Source: Panorpa germanica
Lineage: Eukaryota; Arthropoda; Insecta; Mecoptera; Panorpidae
DNA length: 64,000 nucleotides
Assembly: GCA_963678705.1 (NCBI GenBank)
Contig: OY783216.1
Location: forward strand, 2,852,001 to 2,916,000
Direction: 5' to 3'
Part shown: positions 59,632 through 64,000 of the stretch, one piece after another
Layout of the letters: the number at the start of each line of letters is the position of its first letter
Position numbering within the stretch: position 1 is the first letter of the stretch
The notes under the pieces: model-generated
The model's input: the letters and a program-made list of their open reading frames with translations, nothing else
Told to the model about the DNA's origin: nothing
Databases searched by the model: none
Translations under genes and position numbers: made by a program

Positions 59632-59770
59632 TTAAATATGAATCGTTGGTTTGTCGGCACCAGTGTAAGCCGAGATGGTTGCCGAGGCATCGACGTACCA
59701 CACCGGTGCGGAGTAGTGGGGGCAGGTGGCCTCCAAGTACCCATAATGTTTGATAGTGTTTGAAACGTTT
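59632..59770 (-). other. GC-rich coding-like block, C-terminal end of an unknown protein
   Basis: The minus strand reads YLEATCPHYSAPVWYVDASA followed by TISAYTGADKPTIHI and a stop at 59632. Codons are strongly G/C-ending (TAC, GAG, GCC, ACC, TGC, CCC, GTC), unlike the AT-rich surroundings and the other genes here. The S-A-P-V and S-A-Y-T-G-A pattern hints at low-complexity extracellular or cuticle-type proteins, but no family is identified. No clear splice acceptor was found upstream, so this could be a gene end, a retrocopy or a fragment. Confidence 0.4.
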
Positions 59771-60013
59771 GACGTCAATAGAAGTTTTGATTTACAGTCC
59801 AGCAAGCAAATTCTATAATGTATATACATTTGTACGCTAAATATTTTCCGTAATAAATTATGCATACAAACTATTCATAAATTTCAGTTCCGCATAAATT
59901 AAATTTGATAGCTCCAACATATTTAGATTGTAGGAGAAAATATTCATCCATGTCCATCCAGTTTAAATTTGACACTATGTCCATTCTTTATATATTTGCG
60001 GCTCGGAGGTATA

Positions 60014-60667
60014 ACACATGGGCTGAAAAGTCCCGGGCCTAACAAAGAAAACTCAGATTTTTTGGTTCAAAATTAGCTTTATTCATCAACGTAATCTCCA
60101 TCAAGAGCAACGCAATAATTCCAGCGCCGCTCTAACATTTCAATACCACTTTTGTAGAACGATTTATCTTTTGCCTCAAAATAGGCCTCAGTTTCAGCGA
60201 TAACCTCTTCATTCGTGCGAAATTTGCGAACAGGCAGTAGTCGCTGGGAGCCAAATTTGGCGAATACGGTGGATGTGGGAGCAATTCGAAGTTCAATTCA
60301 TGTAGTTTTGCCATTGTTTTGATTGACTTGTGACACGGTGCGTTGTCTTGATGAAACAAAACGTTTTATTGTTGTTTCTGATGGAGCGGAGTCCACATAA
60401 CACTTTTCAAGCCATTGCTTCGCTTGAACGGTATTTTTTCCCATCAAGAAGCAGTGTAAAATTAAAACACGAAATTGTTTTTGATCCATTGTTTTGAAAA
60501 TAACAAAAGTAGCGTCACTCTTAGCACAATAACTCACAAACTACTGAATAGAATATCATGAAATTTTAACAGCTGTCTTTTGAAGGTTAGTATTAACTGA
60601 AAAAAGGTGACTGCAATAAAACTAGCGCCATCTATGTGTTATGCCCGGGACTTTTCAGCCCATGTGC
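60014..60667 (-). mobile_element. Internally deleted mariner element
   Basis: 654 bp flanked by TA (60012-60013 and 60668-60669). Ends ACACATGGGCTGAAAAGTCC and, reverse complemented, GCACATGGGCTGAAAAGTCC. About half of a normal mariner is missing. The TIR and protein differ from the elements at 14881 and 21540. The remnants at 9540 and 13880 belong near this subfamily. Confidence 0.9.
60079..60489 (-). pseudogene. Mariner transposase with core deletion and frameshifts
   Basis: The ATG at 60489 opens MDQKQFRVLILHCFLMGKNT, then KQWLEKCYVDSAPSETTIKR. A deletion joins this to FHQDNAPCHKSIKTMAKLH in another frame, so the first catalytic Asp and the DNA-binding linker are gone. The second Asp (HQDNAPCH) and the third region (SPNLAPSDYCLF) remain. 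After another shift the C-terminus RTNEEVIAETEAYFEAKDKS, then ERRWNYCVALDGDYVDE, reaches the stop at 60079-60081. Confidence 0.88.
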
Positions 60668-60776
60668 TAGAACACAATGTTACATTTACTATATTTTACA
60701 GAAGAGAAGATTGAAGATGTTTTACTCTTAGTAAAAGTGAACTTGGTGTTATTTAAAAGTGTTGCATACCTATCGG

Positions 60777-61148
60777 CAAGGGCGGCCTTAGCCATTGCGG
60801 GGCCTGGGCAGCAAATTTTTGCGATGGCCCGGGGCGACAGATCTTTGCAAATCACTTGTTCTTTGTATAATTTATGTAAATTGTAAGTAAGTATTTTTGA
60901 TGATAATTGACGAGAAATAAAATTTATATTGGAAGTTTTATAAAAGTTAACAAGCACAAAGACGACAAATATTAATGATGATAAACTAAGGTACATGAAT
61001 GTCTTAAAAGATATACGCAGTGATTCTAGTGGGATTTCTAAAGAGCGAGGCGGGAGATTCAAATACATATATAGTAATTAATTTTTGTACTTGAGTTGTT
61101 ACGCGAGAATGCGGTTGCCTTGCTTGCCACCCCCTAAGGTCGCCTCTG
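60777..61148 (-). mobile_element. hAT-like miniature element (3729 family), near full length
   Basis: Reverse orientation. The left end is CAAGGGCGGCCTTAGCCATT and the right end CCCCCTAAGGTCGCCTCTG. The interior matches 3729-4107. No matching 8 bp TSD was seen here. Open frames of 69-133 codons across it are by-products. Confidence 0.85.
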
Positions 61149-61309
61149 ATCAGAGTATTGAATCAGATAACGGACATAATTTTGTATATATGTAATTGCA
61201 TACTCAACTCAATTTTCGATAGTTCAGAGATGTCGCATTAATGAACTAAACAACCGTTATATAAATTTTGTTACCTTTAATGACTAATGTAGCCAATTTT
61301 CGTTGTTAA

Positions 61310-61577
61310 TAATCTTCTATAATAAGTTTTATAGAAATTAAGATATATTGTGAAAAAAGAAAAATAAATTCGATTACGTATTTTGTCTGTGACGTCATAC
61401 GCAGAATAATCACGAGCAGCAAAATAAAAATTCAAATTTTAAATAGCTATTTCTTCGCCAACTTCTAAATATTAAAAAAAAAAAATAGACATGGCAATGT
61501 ACATTTATATTAACCTATATTTTGAAATAAAAATTAGAAAAAAAACACCTCTTAGAAATTGGTTCACAAGGCCATTA
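61310..61577 (+). repeat. Older GTTCACAAG-type relative of the ATGGGC element
   Basis: AGTTTTATAGAAATTAAGAT at the start, AAATAGACATGGCAATGTAC in the middle, and GAAATTGGTTCACAAGGCCAT at the end. Strongly diverged. Confidence 0.5.
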
Positions 61578-61719
61578 AATCCGAAATTATTGTGCTCAGT
61601 TACCGGTTATGTTTATGTCAAATTTTGGTAAATAATGTAAACTAGAAACCCTTTTCAAAACATTTTCAGACCTCCTTTTAAAGGGCATCTCTATTTTTAG
61701 TTACTTTAATTAAACCGGC

Positions 61720-61870
61720 CCTGCTTTTGCACACACGCCTTGTCCCAGTTTGTCTCCAACGATCCCAAGTATCATCTCTCAGTGATATACATACGCAAGT
61801 ACCTTTACCCGCGCTCCCGCCCCCCGCGCCACTCTTCAGTCCTCAGCTAGCGCTGCACGCACGCACATGA
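61720..61870. promoter_or_regulatory. GC-rich island
   Basis: A sharp local GC rise (CCCGCGCTCCCGCCCCCCGC, CTAGCGCTGCACGCACGCAC). It may be a promoter or first exon of a gene outside or across the window edge. No transcript can be assigned. Confidence 0.3.
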
Positions 61871-63348
61871 CTTTGTTTATACAATTTTAACGTACCTTTT
61901 ACGAGAAAATTAACAATATTGGTAACGACGATAACGACGACTAAGAACTTTCTTTGACGTCATCACATGCGCCGTTACGAATTACTTTAGCACGGTTACA
62001 AGTAACGTGTTTACGCAAGATGTATTTTAATTTGAATTTTGTACGGTAAGAACATATCGGTATTCCAGTTCCGAAATCGTTTTTGTTTGTTGGCGCAAGT
62101 GCACATGACTTTGTGACGTAAATCACTTTAATGAATTTGTTTAACTTTCGTCAAATGTTGGAAGTAAATTGGGCGAGTTAATTTGTATGCCAACGTATGT
62201 TTATTAATGTCTACTACTATAATGTTCCAGATGTAACAGACATTGTTTATATTTCTACACGATTCGTATGGTACCTCGAAAACGGCTCCAGGGAAGCTTT
62301 TACCGTCCTCGAACTTTTCCTTGAATTTCCAGGAAACCAATAATTATGGGAAAACCTGATAAAGTAACATCCATGTTTATGTTTCATCAGTGGAGACTTT
62401 CCTTAAGTCTATAAAAGAATAATAGGCATTGCATAATAAGATAAACAAAAACACGTCGTAAAAATATACAAAAAACTCGGGACATGAACAAGCATCATAA
62501 AAACAAAGTTGTGCAAAATGGAACAAGTATTGCATTTGTCTCACATTCAGTGCATTTGCAAAGTCGGTTAGGGGCTTTTGTGAAATGATACCACAGACGG
62601 TTAGGGGTCTTTGAGAAATAGATACCCCATAAATTATGAGATTATCCAAGGGTATATTTTAAATAAATGAATTTATAAATTCTTTGTTTTTATGAATGGG
62701 CAAGAATTACGTTATTAAGATATTGAAGTTGTCTTATGTCCATGAATCAATTTTATTGACTCTTGTTTTTAGATTAATATTTTTACTAATTTGCTTTTGC
62801 AAATATAAAAATGAGAAATAAAATTATGAATTATTTTATTGATTTTAAATAAAAAACGACGTCGCAAAAAAACTATTTTAGCGTTGTGATCGTTTGCTAT
62901 AGTTGGCTCGTTTACTATAGTGCATCATTACAAACTTTATGACATCAGATCTTTTTCCCGCGCACAATTCAAATTCAAATTATAAATATATATTTCTCAG
63001 GAAATGTAACCAATATTTATCGTTGTGTTTCTTTCTTCATATACGTTCCATATTTCAAAATTACTGCAATTGTTTCATCTTGAAATCATCTGTGTTACAC
63101 TTTTTTCTATCTTTCATCATCCGCATAACGCTGTTTAAATATTTGCACAGTTATTTATAGCTGTGTTATGCATATTATTTCATATAATTGTAACCAGGGG
63201 CGGACTAATGAGAGCCCAGCTTACTTTCCACGTTACTATTAGATGAAACTCTTTTTTCAGATGTCACGTTCTAAATTATTTCCCACTTGCTAAATTTTAC
63301 GCAACTGCCACTGATATACATAATATAACATACATATATATAATAAAA
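61871..63348. other. No gene recognised
   Basis: AT-rich, with several random frames. CAGGGGCGGACTAATGAGAG at ~63196 resembles one end of a hAT-like element, but no partner end was found before the Helitron. Confidence 0.4.
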
Positions 63349-63697
63349 CTAGCTGTCCCGGCCACGCGTTGCTGTGACTAACGTTTTTGTCATATTACAT
63401 TACATAGCGCCATCTATTGAATATTTACTCAATCTAGTCAACAGAATATTTACTCAATCTAGTCAACAGATGTCGCCATCATCGTCGCCAGATGTCATCG
63501 TTTGGAGCTAACAGATAATTAATAGACAAATAATTTGCAATAAGATAATATTGCAATCATAAATTGAGATGTAAGCTATCCTATCTTTCAAGTTGGATCA
63601 AACTGCACACGGTGTACAAATTTGATTAAAATCGGTTAAGTAGTTTAGGAGTCCATCGCGGACGAACAACGTGACACGTAATTTATATATATTAAGA
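63349..63697 (-). mobile_element. Non-autonomous Helitron, copy 2
   Basis: On the minus strand it begins TCTTAATATATATAAATTAC (63697) and ends GGGACAGCTAG (63349) followed by T. The internal tandem CTGTTGACTAGATTGAGTAA units match copy 1 at 54084-54437. Confidence 0.88.
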
Positions 63698-64000
63698 TAA
63701 TGCAAAATAATGTTAATCGTCTTGTAAAATATGTTTATTGGATTCTTGGTAGAATGTGGTGAGTCAGACAATGTGACACCACACCGCAAAGTCTGTCCCG
63801 ATATAAAATTGAATATGATTTCATGGGGTCCATGTCAAACCAATAAAATGTTGGTGATTAATCCAATCATCTGACTCCCACAACTAGCAAAGGAAATGAC
63901 ACTTTAAAAATACAATGTAAAATTTGTTAGCTAACGTATACCAAAAACGAACGCAAAAAAATCGTGTCTGTTTTACCATATCTAGAAAAGTGACTAACTT
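63698..64000. other. No gene recognised
   Basis: AT-rich tail of the window without a supported feature. Confidence 0.4.

Noticed and set aside
60667-61068. 133-codon minus-strand frame with a hydrophobic stretch, also seen in part at 3839, 46589 and 52960
   Set aside because: The repeated similarity comes from the shared hAT-like miniature element, and the frame breaks at different points in each copy. No transposase motif is visible on either strand.

Overview
This is a 64 kb piece of an AT-rich animal nuclear genome, almost certainly an insect. It has spliced genes with GT-AG introns, mariner-family transposons, Helitrons, hAT-like and Harbinger-like miniature elements, and a jockey-type LINE tail. 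The transposon mix fits a hemipteran-like genome, but the order cannot be fixed from sequence alone. Nothing bacterial or viral was seen: no operons, CRISPR arrays or rRNA/tRNA genes.

Only about 14 kb (30.0-43.7 kb) is gene-dense. Four genes there can be rebuilt exon by exon with consistent splice phases. They are an RDH11/12/13-like short-chain dehydrogenase (minus, 7 exons, 343 aa), the alanyl-tRNA editing protein Aarsd1 (minus, 6 exons, 411 aa), an F-box protein (plus, 6 exons, 423 aa) and inositol-trisphosphate 3-kinase (minus, 5 coding exons, 363 aa). Aarsd1 and the F-box gene are head to head over a 526 bp shared upstream region. The F-box and IP3K genes are tail to tail. A fifth gene, a single-pass leucine-rich-repeat (LRR) membrane protein, lies at 18.3-19.2 kb on the minus strand. 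A candidate signal-peptide exon at 26.8 kb may belong to it, but does not join it directly in frame.

The flanks (0-30 kb and 44-64 kb) are mostly non-autonomous transposons, many dated by nesting or by visible target-site duplications (TSDs). Main families: (1) a ~630 bp terminal-inverted-repeat (TIR) element (ATGGGC...GCCCAT), ten copies, one in an F-box intron and one truncated; (2) a CCCAGTAAAC...GTTTACTGGG element in two subfamilies, with a paralogous empty site inside the window proving a TA duplication; (3) a ~220 bp near-palindromic element (TATAGTTCAAATTACG); (4) hAT-like miniature elements with 8 bp TSDs; (5) three internally deleted mariners from three subfamilies, each without an intact catalytic core; (6) two Helitrons; (7) a foldback element with a tandem duplication in one arm; (8) a SINE-like element with a 13 bp TSD; (9) a Harbinger-type element with a TTA TSD; (10) an unclassified ~700 bp repeat, three copies, each with the same open-frame relic behind a splice-acceptor-like site.

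No new multi-gene system was found. The most unusual items are the hAT-like copy that keeps a perfect TSD but has a non-canonical 3' end, the asymmetric foldback element, the filled/empty site pair, the repeat with the exon-like relic, and two unassigned coding-like blocks (57.5-57.8 kb and 59.6-59.8 kb).
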